Positions 34,130 to 45,159 of a stretch of DNA of 64,000 nucleotides are shown here, in pieces. Both the position numbers and the translations under genes were made by a program. How positions within the stretch are numbered: the first letter of the stretch is position 1; each line of letters starts with the position of its first letter. Source of the DNA: Macrotis lagotis (lineage: Eukaryota; Chordata; Mammalia; Peramelemorphia; Peramelidae); the NCBI RefSeq assembly GCF_037893015.1, contig NC_133665.1, positions 40,376,537-40,440,536 on the forward strand. The letters are read 5' to 3'. The notes below the pieces were generated by a model. It saw nothing but the letters and a program-made list of their open reading frames with translations, had not been told where the DNA came from and made no database searches.

Positions 34130-34660
34130 ATGAAAAAATTCATTGGAGGATCTGACAATGACACTAACTTGATGCTGGTAGAACTATGAATTGCTTCAAC
34201 TATTCCAGGAAACAATTCAGAATTATGTGAGAAAAGTTATAAAATTATTAGCCTTTGAACCAGAGTTCTTATTATACAAAGATTACTGATAGCATTATAT
34301 CCATAGCATTACTGATAGCATGTGATTACTGATAGCATTATGTCCAAAAATATTCATAGCAGGATTATTTGTTGAAATAAAAGGTTGGAATATGACTGAA
34401 CAAACTATAGTACTTGAATACAACGTAAAACTACTGCAATATAATGAAAGAAAAGACTTGTATGAAATGATATAGACTGAAGAAGACAGGGTGAAAAAAA
34501 CAACTAGAATGAGGTCAACAAAAACAACACAAAGGTAACAAATTCTGGTTGGTGCTATTCTCTCCAAGTTAGAATACACACCTCTCCTTTCAGGTAATAA
34601 TCAGAAACTAATGGAAGAGGAAAGTGATAGGTATTAGTTGAAATCAAACAGCAAGGGTGT
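34130..34660 (+). mobile_element. L1 3' end fragment, sense, diverged
   Basis: The order tagaactatgaattgcttca, aaaatattcatagcaggatt, aaaaggttggaatatgactg, gtatgaaatgatatagactg matches the L1 ORF2 3' end. A small local triplication of attactgatagcat lies at 34282-34345. Confidence 0.6.
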
Positions 34661-34790
34661 GAGAGTTTTGCTGAACTATACTTTGAAGAAGGATTGATTT
34701 ATGTTTTTTGGGGGGTCTCAATGTCACTTGTTTCAAAGTAAAATGTATCAGTGAACGAAGAGTCAAATGTCTCATAAAAAGCCTATAGCA

Positions 34791-34970
34791 GGGGCAGCTA
34801 TGTGGCGCAGTGGATAGAGCACAGGCCCTGGAGTCAGGAATATCTGATTTCAAATGTGGCCTCAGACACTTATTACCTAGCTGTATGGCCTTGGGCAAGC
34901 CACTTAACCCCATTGCCTTGCAAAAAACCAAACCAAAACAAAACAAAAAAAAACAAACCCTAAAAAAAAA
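34791..34970 (+). repeat. Short marsupial SINE, sense
   Basis: From ggggcagctatgtggcgcag to ccattgccttgcaaaaaacc, with an A/C-rich tail. The flanks aaaaagcctatagca and aaaaagctatagca are near-identical target duplications. Confidence 0.95.
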
Positions 34971-35007
34971 GCTATAGCAAAATAAAATGTTAAAATCTCC
35001 TTAATAA

Positions 35008-35231
35008 TGTTGTGGATAGAGCTCTAGCTTGGAGTCAGGAAGACTAATTTTCATGAGTTCAAATCTTGCCTCAGACTAGCTGTGTGACTCTACACAAGCC
35101 TCTTAACCCTCTTTACCCAGTTTCCTCATCTATAAAATAAATTAGAGAAGGAAATGGCAAACCACTCCAGTATCTTTGCCAAGAAAACACCCAACTGGAA
35201 TCACAAAGAGTTGGATGTGACTAACAATTAC
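35008..35231 (+). repeat. MAR1-like long SINE, sense
   Basis: It reads ttgtggatagagctctagct, gagttcaaatcttgcctcag, gagaaggaaatggcaaacca, ctccagtatctttgccaaga and tcacaaagagttggatgtga. Confidence 0.88.
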
Positions 35232-35599
35232 TCAATGCCTATCTTAGATCTATACTTAATGTGATATCATTAAGGTTTTGCATTTGTATTTTTTTGACTA
35301 GTTTGAGAGTCTTTCAAACTTCAATTTCTATTTCTAATTTCTATCACTTTCCCTCTGAATTCATCAGTTCATAATTATAAGTAGCTTCCAGTTGGGAGCT
35401 TATTTTACAAATGCAGATCTACATTTGCTCCAGTTGTTTTTAGGGCCCTGATAAATTAAGTTTCTTGTCCAAGAATATACATTCAGCATGTATCCAATAT
35501 GAAATTTGCATCCAAGTGTCAAGCCACTTAACCATTATGGACCTCAGTTTCTTAATCTGAAAAATAAGAAAATTGGATTATAAAGCAGTAACTGTAGTG

Positions 35600-35621
35600 A
35601 ATAATAATAGTAATAATAGTA

Positions 35622-35652
<31 letters not shown>

Positions 35653-35660
35653 AAATAAAT
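35600..35660. repeat. (AAT)n microsatellite
   Basis: AAT units with several TAG interruptions. Confidence 0.93.
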
Positions 35661-35895
35661 CAGGAAGATCTGAGTTCAAATCCAAATTCAGACTATTGCT
35701 AGCTTTGGGACACTGGGTAGGTCACTTAACATCTGCTTGCCTCACTTTTCCTTATGTGTAAAATGGGAATAGAAACCTCTCAGGGTGAGGATCAAATGCA
35801 ACAAGATTTGTTAATTGCTTTGTGATACTTAAATCTCCATATAAGGGAAACTATCATTGTCATTGTAGTAGTCGTAGTCATCATCATCATCATTA
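35657..35895 (+). repeat. MIR/MON1-type SINE, sense
   Basis: It contains tcaggaagatctgagttcaa, tttgggacactgggtaggtc, gtgtaaaatgggaatagaaa and aattgctttgtgatacttaa. The preceding AAT repeat replaces its 5' end. Confidence 0.75.
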
Positions 35896-36304
35896 GGGAT
35901 TTTTGGTTTCAGACCTAGATCTATGAAAATAAGCAGAGAGGCCTGGAATATCACCAGTAGGTGGCACTGCTATCCCAGAAAAACTACCTAGCTCTTCTCA
36001 GGCAGGTAGGTTTTGACATCCAAAAGTGGGGACATAATTTTTGCTTTACCAATATCTGATTTCATTTTAGTTCTTGATCTATAGATTGTGACTTGGTTTT
36101 AGGGTTGTGAAATTTTATCATTTGTGTTTATGACTGTGCTCTGCATTGAGTTTGATAAGATAATTATATAATCCCTTTTTTTTTGTGGTAAGATAAAGGG
36201 AGAAACTGTCCTAAAAGGTTTAAAGTATTAACATCACCATCATCATTATTTCTAATAGAAATTGACCTTGGCAATAAATAATGTTTAAAATAATCTGTCA
36301 AAGA

Positions 36305-36430
36305 GGAAATCCTGAATCTGATACCAATGAGATCTTAGATAAATCCCTTAACTTTATGACCATGATTTCCTCATTTCTAACTTGAGTTAGTTGAACATGA
36401 TGACCTCTAATGCTCTTTTCAGTTCTAAAG
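36305..36430 (+). repeat. MIR-type SINE, sense
   Basis: It contains atcttagataaatcccttaa, catgatttcctcatttctaa and gatgacctctaatgctcttt. Confidence 0.55.
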
Positions 36431-36464
36431 TTCAGAAATAATGCAAAGTATTGAGTTATTCTTT

Positions 36465-36621
36465 TTTTTTTTTTTTAGGTTTTTGCTAGGCAATGGGGTT
36501 AAGTGGCTTGCCCAAGGCGCCACACAGCTAGGTAATTATTAAGTGTCTGAGGTAGGATTTGAACTCAGGTACTCCTGACTCCAGGGCCGGTGCTCTATCC
36601 ACTGTGCCACCTAGTTGCCCC
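36465..36621 (-). repeat. Short marsupial SINE, antisense, with 14-bp target duplication
   Basis: It runs from the poly-T tail through aggtttttgctaggcaatgg to gccacctagttgcccc. The direct repeat ttgagttattcttt is at 36451-36464 and 36622-36635. Confidence 0.95.
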
Positions 36622-37072
36622 TTGAGTTATTCTTTAACTCAATCTTTAAGTATAACATTTATATAAGTATAAATATTATATATATATATATCACATATAT
36701 AATAAAGTACATAAAATTAAAAATTTTATACTTGAAATATCATCACAATTTATCACTGAGATTGAAATATTTGCCTTGTCTTGACAATCTCATTGCTAAT
36801 AATTTAGTTAATAGAAATGATTTAATTTACAATTGATTTATTACTGATAAAGCCCTTTTATATGCATGATTTAATTTATTCCTCTCAGTCAACCTTTGAA
36901 TTAGCACTTGAGGTACTTGTAACTCAGAGAAATTTAAGATTGCATATTGCATCTTCCAAATTCCTAGAGCTATAATTAGGTGGGTGGTAAGGTAGTTAGG
37001 ACCTTTGTTCAAGAGTAGGAAATTGCCTTAAGGTAGAAAATTCTTGAAGGGTGAGAAATTCAAAAGTTTAGT

Positions 37073-37284
37073 TTTCTTGTTGTTTAGTCATGTCTGACTC
37101 TTCCTAACTTCTTTTTGGGATTTTCTTGGCAAAGTTATGGAGAAGTTTGCCATTTTCTTCTGCAGTTCATTTTACAAGTAAGGAAACTGAAGCACACAAC
37201 CAGTAAGTGTCTGAGGTTGGATTTAAACTTGGTCTTCCTGTCTTCAGACCTGGTGCTCTATCTACTGCACCACCTAGCTGTCCC
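37073..37284 (-). repeat. MAR1-like long SINE, antisense
   Basis: It reads ttcttgttgtttagtcatgt, ttttcttggcaaagttatgg, aggttggatttaaacttggt and ctactgcaccacctagctg. Confidence 0.9.
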
Positions 37285-37589
37285 AAGGTTTAATTTATAA
37301 CTGTATTTAGATAAGGAAGAATGCATAGATGGAGCCTGGTGGTTGGTCTGACTTAGAACATAGGGTAGGCTAGAACTGGAGTCAAGTGGAATTAGTAATG
37401 AAATGGTGAGAATGTATTCACAGCAGACTCCCTCAGAAGGAGCACATTGACTATCTCATTGGTTTCCTTGAACAGTGGGACAACACTAGTGGGACCCGAG
37501 CTCTAACCCATTCTAAGGGGTGGGTAGAGAAGCCTAGTACTGGAATAGTGAAGTCATCAGCACCATGAGCATTCACTTATTCTTTCGTA

Positions 37590-37755
37590 TAGTATTCCAT
37601 GGTTTGCAAAGCAATTTACAAATCTTATCTCATCTATCTTCACAACAACCCTAGATGCTATTGCATTTTATAGATGAGGAGATTCAGGTAGATAAGTGAC
37701 TTCTCCAGGATAGCACATTTAAACTCGGGTCTCCTTCACTCCCACTAGCTGCCAT
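37590..37755 (-). repeat. MIR/MON1-type SINE, antisense
   Basis: It reads atggtttgcaaagcaattta, cttcacaacaaccctagatg, ttttatagatgaggagattc and acatttaaactcgggtctcc. Confidence 0.75.
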
Positions 37756-37789
37756 AACCTGATCTATTAAGTCAACATTTTGTCCAGAG

Positions 37790-38125
37790 ATGAACTAGGA
37801 AGAGTTGGGTCCTAGTCCCTTCTTGATATTAACTCTAGATCTCCATTCCCCCTCTGTAAAATGAGAAGGCTGGCAAGATCATCTCTAAGGTCCCTTTTCA
37901 TTCTAACAGTTTGTCAGGCTATGAGATCTGGGTTCCATTTGGCTCCCTCCCCAAACCACCCACCCCCAAGGTCAACCTCAATTTCATCCAAAGTGGAATG
38001 GGCTTTCCTTGGTGACTTTGGGCATGTAGCTTATCTTTCTCTATGGACTCAGTTTTTCCAACTGTAAAATAAAGAAATTGGGTTAGATGATCCCTAAAAG
38101 CTCTTACAGCTGTAATCTGGTAGAT
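37790..38125 (+). repeat. Two adjacent MIR-type SINE fragments, sense
   Basis: The first has ctctgtaaaatgagaaggct and tctaaggtcccttttcattc. The second has tttgggcatgtagcttatct, caactgtaaaataaagaaat and gatccctaaaagctcttaca. Confidence 0.55.
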
Positions 38126-38600
38126 TTCATGAGGTACTAGAAGAATTGGTTTTAAGTCCTCTTTCAGTCCCTTTCCCCAAATTATCTATTTATTATCACC
38201 CTCTCCCCTCATCAGATTTCTTGGGTGCAAAGGTGAAGAAACTGACTTTAGCACCTAATTTTCATGAATTTAAATTGGAAGCTACCAAATGACCTGATTC
38301 CTGCAGGTGATGGCTGCAGCATATTTCCTGATAGGAGATTTGAAATACATTACTGTCTTCTTCTCCTTCCAACTGAGAATACTTTCCTTGTCCCTTGCTA
38401 AAGGTGAAAATTTTCTTGTCCAGAGAAGACACTATATCCATCTGCTTGTGACAGTAAGAATCAGAAACATTTTCTGAAAGCAAACATTTCTTTATTTTTA
38501 CAGAGAAGAGAGAACAAGAAATATGTTAAATGATTATATTACCTTGCCTTGCATACTATGAATTTAAGCAAACAAAATGCCTAAGGAGATAATAGCAACG
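38126..38600. other. Intergenic stretch without a recognised feature
   Basis: I see no exon or nameable repeat here. Confidence 0.45.
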
Positions 38601-38607
38601 TTAACAG

Positions 38608-39710
38608 CAATCAATTAGGGAATAGCTGAACAAATTTTGGTATATGATTGTGATGGAATACTATTGTGCTAAAAGAAATAATGAGCCCAGTGATTTTAGG
38701 AAAACATGGAAAGACTTGCACAAAATACTGGTGCAAAATGAGCAGAGCCAAGAGAACATTGTATATAGTAAAAACTATTTTTTTGGTACAGTAGAGCCAT
38801 TAGCAAAAATGTTTCTTACATAAAAATACAGATTAAGAAAAGTAATTTATTAACAAAACTGATTTTGAACTATAGCAATTGCACAGAATGTAGCCCATGC
38901 TATATTACCTAAATATAGATATAATAAAGAAGGAAGAAGGGAATAAATTTATGACATAATTTGTAAGTAGTACAAATCTGTGGAATTCATGTATGGAATT
39001 AAACAAAACATTTGAGTCATACCTCAGGATTCTAGTGAATCTATAGAAATGCCAAATTCAGGATGTATTGGAAAGACTAGCTCAGAGACCCTGAGCTTGA
39101 ATCTCGGCTTTCCCCTTCTATTTTTCTTGTTTTATCTTAAAGTATTTTTAGTGTTTAAATTTAAAAAATTTTAAACATTTTAAAATTTAAATTTATTTAT
39201 TATTCCAACTAAATTCAAAGATAGCTTTTAACCTTCATTTTTTCTAGGATTTGAATTCCACATTTTTCTCCCTCCAGCAATATTGTTTTTTTTTTTAGGT
39301 TTTTTTGCAAGGCAAAATGGGGTTAAGTGGCTTGCTCAAGGCCACACAACTAGGTCATTCAGCAATATTGTTTTAAGAATAACTTTGAATGAATAAGTTA
39401 TATCTATTATACTCAAATTAATTATAAACTACATATGAAGAAAGACAAAGAAAGACACTACTTGTATCCAAAGAAAGAACTAATAAATAGAAATATGTAT
39501 AGAGTAATTATATATATATATATATATGTTTATTTGTGTCTAAGGGTCAGTGGAGGGGGAGGAAAGAAAATTATCAGCTAAATTTTGAAAGGAATAGCAA
39601 AATGCATATATTAGATTTACAGTTTGATGTACAATCATATTTTTCTAGTTGTGCTATTTATGGAAATGCTTGTTTTTTCCATAATTTAAAAATAAAATTT
39701 AAAAAATTAT
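38608..39710 (+). mobile_element. L1 3' end, sense, old and interrupted
   Basis: The left part has caatcaattagggaatagct, gaacaaattttggtatatga, ggaatactattgtgctaaaa and aatgagcagagccaagagaa. The L1 3' UTR resumes at about 39415 (ccaaagaaagaactaataaa) and ends with aataaaattt near 39695. The piece between includes a truncated SINE, a TA run and an antisense L1 tail remnant near 39170-39275. Confidence 0.6.
39290..39359 (-). repeat. Severely 5'-truncated short SINE, with 15-bp target duplication
   Basis: Only the last 70 bases of the SINE remain (aggtttttttgcaaggcaaa to ccacacaactaggtcatt). The perfect direct repeat cagcaatattgtttt at 39275-39289 and 39360-39374 shows that it inserted in this short form. 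Confidence 0.92.
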
Positions 39711-40099
39711 GAGTAGGGAAATTTTGCAAAGAATTGGACAAAATCCTTCAAAATATGTCTTTATTTACTTTAAGATTTATTGGATTTAATGGGAAAGTGG
39801 GCACAGGGCACAGCAAAAACTGCATTGGAAAATATGGATTGGAAATCAAGAATTGAAATACTTACAGGCTATCCCCAAGCCTCATTCCTATGTTAAATTA
39901 GTAATTTCTGTCAAAGAGGGATGGAAGGTCTTGGATATGCCAAATGCCAAATATCATCCTTTAAAAAATAAAAGCAAAATGGTTTCTCTTTTAAGTGGTC
40001 AAGAAACAACTGCTTGCTCACTTAGCATATATGCTTATCTTGTGTAGTCTGATTATTAGTGCAGGAGTCAAAACACCAAATTAATAGAATAAAAATGAG

Positions 40100-40262
40100 A
40101 TGGGGAGGCTAGGTGACACAGTGGATAGAGTACAGGCCCTGGAGTCAGGAGTACCTGAGTTCAAATCCAGCCTCAGACACTTAATAATTACCTCACTGTG
40201 AGGCCTTGGGCAAGCCACTCAATCCCATTGCCTTGCAAAAAGCTAAAAACAAAAAAGAAAAA
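40100..40262 (+). repeat. Short marsupial SINE, sense
   Basis: It reads gatggggaggctaggtgaca, ggccctggagtcaggagtac, gagttcaaatccagcctcag and cccattgccttgcaaaaagc, with an A/G-rich tail. The flanks share gatg and gag remnants of a target duplication. Confidence 0.93.
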
Positions 40263-41768
40263 GAAAAAAAGATGAGGAGATGACACTAAACTTGTTCAAG
40301 CAATCTCTTGTCTCCAAAAAAAATTAGAAAATGAAAAAAATAATGACTCTGGCTATCCACATTTCCTAAAAATGTTTGACAGCTACAAAACAACAACCAC
40401 AACAAGGAAGCCAAAAGAGCCCAGAAACCATCTTAACTATCAAACAAAATATTCTTGCCAAGCAGAGACATGGCAATCCAGAGCAAGGCTGTTATCGAGT
40501 GCTAGGTCATTTGATAAACAATGTCAGCACCATGGTTAGGGAAAGCATTGAAGTTGGCTGTGGATGAAGACTGTCAGCACCATACTTCAGAAAAGTAAGC
40601 CATGCTGACAGCAACTGGCAGCATAGGACCACCAGTGCAAACAGTTTAGGAGTGACATGGAGTGACTGTTGCCAATGGGGAAAGTAGAGCAGCTTGAACT
40701 TCATTCAATAATGGAAGTATATTTACTGTAGTTTCACCTTCCTGTATTTGAAGAAGGTCTTCACCTAAATGGGCAGAAGGAGGTATAGTGGGTAGAAGTT
40801 GCAGAAAAGCAAATTTTGGCCCAAAGAAAAGAAAATCTTAACTAGTAGAGCTATCCTAAAATGAAATAGTGTCTCTTGGGAGAGAGCAGATTCTCTCTCA
40901 TTTCTCCCTCTCAAATGAACCTGGCCTAGCCTTGTGTTATTCTCCTGTCTTGCAGACTTGAATAATGAATTCTGAGCAGTTTTTATAATCCCAGGGCTGT
41001 ATGTGAATTCTTTCACCAGTCAAGGTCTCTCAATCTTAAATTGGCAACAACAGTCTCCAGCAACATTTTGATGAACCCTGAAGGGACATTGAATTTGTCC
41101 CTGGATCTGGTCAGACTTCTAGGAGCAAGGGAAACTCTGAACTAGGCTATCTTTCCTATATCAGGCTAAATTGTATTCTTATGAAAAATCCTTCTATTTG
41201 ACCCCTCTCTTGCTCCCAGGAGTTCAAGGAGGAGAGTAACTGTGAGGGAAGTCAATGGAACCAGACTGCATGAGTTGGGTTTGACTAGCAGATAGGATGA
41301 TAGCATTGGGGTCCTTCTTGTCTGTGTTGGGCATGGCCCATAGGACCCTGCTATATACTGTATACCAGGCATGGCCAGTGAAGGCATGTTCTGAGGTTTA
41401 AGTTGTGGTCTTTTGAGACCCTTGAGACAGTGAAACATGTCTTGGGTGTCCTAAGAGTAAGTTGAGAAGGACTTCTTTTTGACTAAGAGTTTAACTGGCA
41501 TTTCTGAAAAGTAAACTGGCTAGTTTCAGACTCTCTCTCCCTCCACTCCTTGAGGACAGTAACTTATCTATAATGCAGTCTGTGTTTCTGCCTATCTCTT
41601 ACTATCACTGTCTCTCTGTAACACTCTCTGCCACTCTGTAGCATCCCCCTCCCCTTGGGGGGTGACTGAGGGGAGGAGGGAAGGGGAAGAGTTCTTACTT
41701 CCAGGACCCAGGAACCTGATCTCTATCCCAGCTGCAATACATTTCGTTTATAAAATTTATTTATTACT
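40263..41768. other. Intergenic stretch without a recognised gene
   Basis: The sequence is less AT-rich than its surroundings and has short open frames on both strands, none resembling a known protein. It is not made of the common SINEs or L1s. I cannot name it. Confidence 0.4.
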
Positions 41769-41901
41769 TTTTTTTTTAGGGTTTTTGCAAGGCAATGGGG
41801 TTAAGTGGCTTGCCCAAGGCCACACATCTAGGTAATTATTATTGTCTGAGGCTGGATTTGAACTCAGGTACTCCTGACTCCACTGTGCCACCTAGCTGCC
41901 C
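41769..41901 (-). repeat. Short marsupial SINE, antisense, internally shortened
   Basis: It runs from tttttttagggtttttgcaa to ctagctgcccc. It lacks about 18 bases of the usual ggctggtgctctatcc part and reads attattgtctgaggc where most copies have attattaagtgtctgaggc. The target duplication is ctgcaatacatttc at 41732-41745 and again from 41902. Confidence 0.9.
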
Positions 41902-42412
41902 CTGCAATACATTTCTACACTATGATTGGGTAAATTCCCAAAATTTGTTCTAGCCCCATGGCTAGTTTAGGGATTCCCCCCACCCCCTTCTCCCTGGGTT
42001 GGGGAGGAGGGGCTGGAGTGAACAACCTCTTCCCTAGGCTTGCATGTGATTGGTCAATCCCTTAAGGGTTTAACTCTAGACTGGGAGTCTGGGCTGAAGA
42101 GAACCCCACCCTTGGGAGGGGAGTGGAGGCAGTCAGATTGATCTTAATGTCTTGTGGTCAATTGACTAGAAGAAAATAAAAGTGAAGAGTTATACATGGA
42201 AACTGATAATCTGAAAGCTAATTTATGGACCCTTTCTGGGACTGGGAAATCCAGATTCTGTTTTAATTAAGTGCTGTGCTAATAAGCTAAAAATCTCTGC
42301 AGTGGGGTAACTAGGTTTGATCTGTGTAAGGTAATTTAAAAATGTTCCTTTATCAAGGATAAAATTCCTTTATCAAGGAATTTTAATTCTGATTGGGTAT
42401 TTTAAAATCTTT

Positions 42413-42529
42413 TTTTTTTAGTTTTTGCATGGCAATGGGGTTAAGTGACTTGCCCAAGGCCACACAGCTAGGTAATTATTGTCTGAGGTCACATTTGAAC
42501 TCAGGTCCTCCTGATTCCAGGGCTGCCTC
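42413..42529 (-). repeat. Short marsupial SINE, antisense, 5'-truncated
   Basis: It reads agtttttgcatggcaatggg to gattccagggctgcc. It has the same attattgtctgagg shortening as the copy 0.6 kb upstream. The flanks share taaaatcttt. Confidence 0.88.
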
Positions 42530-42535
42530 TAAAAT

Positions 42536-42538
<3 letters not shown>

Positions 42539-42614
<76 letters not shown>
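42539..42614. repeat. (TA)n(TG)n compound microsatellite
   Basis: About 44 bases of TA followed by 32 bases of TG, starting right after a SINE. Confidence 0.96.
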
Positions 42615-42615
<1 letters not shown>

Positions 42616-43239
42616 TTCCACATGAAATTCTGATTCTAAAATTATTTTTCTGATTGGTCTTAATTGGTTAGATTCAAAATTCAGAGTATAAATATATGTG
42701 TATATGTGTGCATATTTAAAAATATTTTTTAAATTAGAGATGTCTGTGTAGTTTTCAGTGAGTCTTTTCACATCTCTCCACTGTCAGGGAAGGCTGAGAA
42801 AAGATCCCTAGATGTCAGATTTAAATGAGCTGACCAGAGCTCCTAAAATCTCACTGGACAATTGGATCAATGTGTAATATTTGTTCAGAAAAAGAATTGT
42901 GTCCATGTGTGTCTGTGTGTATGTGTGTATACATGTGTCTAGTTCATATGTGTAATTCAGATCTGAAATGATTCCTGATTGTTAGACTGAGTTCATTTCT
43001 ATCCCAGTCGAAATGAAATGAAAGTTCTGTAACATTTATTTCTTTTGTTTGGGGTTTTGGATTTAATTGTTTTAAAAATATTAATTAAAATTAAGTAATC
43101 AATAGCCCAGCTGGATCTGAGTCTAACTCCTTACTAGGAAATTTTAGTATCATTTGACCTCAGTTAAAAATTGCAAAGACAATGTTTTCCTTTAAATCCA
43201 GTTAGTAAATCAGGTTTGAGATAAATATCTGTAGGAAAC
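42615..43239. other. Intergenic stretch without a recognised feature
   Basis: AT-rich, with a short TG-rich segment near 42910-42940. I see no gene or named repeat. Confidence 0.45.
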
Positions 43240-43386
43240 TTTTTTTTGTTTTTGCAAGGCAATGGGGTTAAGTGACTTGCCCAAGGTCACACAGCTAGGT
43301 AATTATTAAGTGTCTGAGATAGAATTTGAACTTAGGTCCTCCTGACTCCAGGGCTGGTGCTCTATCCACTGTGCCAACTAGCTGTC
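43240..43386 (-). repeat. Short marsupial SINE, antisense
   Basis: It reads gtttttgcaaggcaatgggg, agaatttgaacttaggtcct, ctatccactgtgccaactag. Confidence 0.93.
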
Positions 43387-43719
43387 TCAAGGAAGCATTT
43401 TTTTTAAGTTATTTATTTCAAGGAAACTTTTTAAGCAAAGCACATCTTGCTGGCAGTGAGACAAAAAGACAGAATGGTATCCTTTTATTTATCCTTTAAC
43501 TTAATTTAATGGGCTTCTTAAAAACTCAGTACAATCAACAGATGAGCTGCTCCTGGCTCTCACTGGCTTAGAAAAACCGAGTCCCCACTTATTGTTTACA
43601 TTTGTGAAAGTTTGTGTACTTGTGTGTAATTTAGAAGCTTTGTGATAAATATCTATGTGAAATGTTCTCACACCTGTGAGCTAATTTGTTTTTGTTAACC
43701 TAATATTGATTAACAATTG

Positions 43720-43801
43720 TATTCAGCCTATTTTAATTAATGAGTATTCACCTGGGTTTATATTCAGCCTATTTTAATTAATGAGTATTTACCTGGGTTT
43801 A
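43720..43801 (+). repeat. 41-bp tandem duplication
   Basis: The unit starting tattcagcctattttaatta occurs at 43720-43760 and 43761-43801. The two copies differ at one position (attcacc versus atttacc). Confidence 0.95.
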
Positions 43802-44968
43802 TAAAAGGAAAAATGTATTTATGTGAAATTTTTGTTAACTGGACTGAGTGATTTATAGTTTCATTTCTTTGTGATTGTAAAGTGCCTGGCATAAGTCAGT
43901 GAGTTGCTATTGTCTTGTTACAAGTAAAATGAACTTTCATGGTTCCTGGAAATAAGGGCTAATTTGTTATGGCCTCGCTTCTCCCAATGTAAATTGCAAA
44001 CTCAGAAAGACAATAGTCAGGATGTTGGGAGACTTATCCTGTGCTCAGGATGCTTTCAGAGTCCAGGAAGAGATAACAACTAACCAGAGTTTCTGAAAAT
44101 TAAATTGGACAATTCAATATTATGTAGTCCCTAGCAGTAATGTTGATGAGTAAGAGGTTGGGGAATTTTATCAATTATGTGATTTTTGGTTATTTGTTGT
44201 GAAAATATAAATTATTTGGAGTTACTGTAATAGTGTCAAAGTCTGGAATTAATAACTGTTTTTTTTGTAGGGATAATGAAGGGGAAATATCAAAATCATG
44301 ACCACCTCTAGAATTCCTGATATTACTAAATAATGTATGATATAATAATGGAAATATTATTTTGTAAAATCTAATCATTCTTGTGTTAATTGACTTGTTC
44401 TTACTACTGTTTTATTACATTGGAATTAATAACACATGTTGAAAATTTAAAGTCACCCAAGATGTTCTAAAAGGTTTTAAAGAATTCTGAAAGCAATGAT
44501 ATGTGTGTATCTATTTAAACATGGTTATTAACTAAATGGGTTCATTGTAAAAGTTGCTTTTATAAAAATCCAGTTTTAAATGTGATAATTAATCTAGATA
44601 ATTAGGATTATTGTATTTTTACATCCTAAATTATGCTTATTATATTTCATTTACAGCACTGTCTGTAGGTTCATGAGCAGTGATTGATAGAATTAGTTAT
44701 ATTTTTCTCTGGATCTCTTTACTGATACTCATCCTAATCATAGCTTGGCACACTCTGATTCCTTTAGTGTTCAAGCCACCTGAAGCTCTGATTATAGGTA
44801 ATTCCCATATTACAATATATTGATCATTGATCTGTCTGACATCAGGTATATTAAAACAGAAAGACAATATACCAATGAAGCCACTAGCCCTATGGGGCTT
44901 GACATTTAATACTGTAGGTAGAGTGGTCTTTGAAGGAACAACTGTCAGCATTGACTATGACAGGATTC
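43802..44968. other. Intergenic stretch without a recognised feature
   Basis: AT-rich sequence. A minus-strand open frame of 84 codons at 44697-44951 matches nothing I know. Confidence 0.4.
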
Positions 44969-45159
44969 CCTGAATTTCATTAGGATCAGGTGTTGGAAGC
45001 TTTGCTCATAGTAGAATCAGAAAAGCTTGTGGGGAGCTCCTTACAATATGATGGGAATTCCTCCAGCGTGAGTTTTTAGCTTCTTTCAGGTATCTATAAC
45101 AGATGTTTGATACAGCAATGACAGACAGTGTTGGGAATCTGAAGGGTGAGGAGGTAATA
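44969..45159 (+). repeat. Dispersed direct duplication, copy 1
   Basis: The 191 bases from cctgaatttcattaggatca to gaggaggtaata recur at 47455-47641. By my reading the copies differ by five substitutions and one 4-base indel (acagacag versus acag). The flanks of the two copies are unrelated. Confidence 0.95.

Noticed and set aside
41030-41110. Possible primer-binding-site-like ttggcaacaacag and a surrounding retrovirus-like element at 40.7-49 kb
   Set aside because: I found no paired LTRs and no recognisable retroviral proteins on either strand. The evidence is too weak to name an element.
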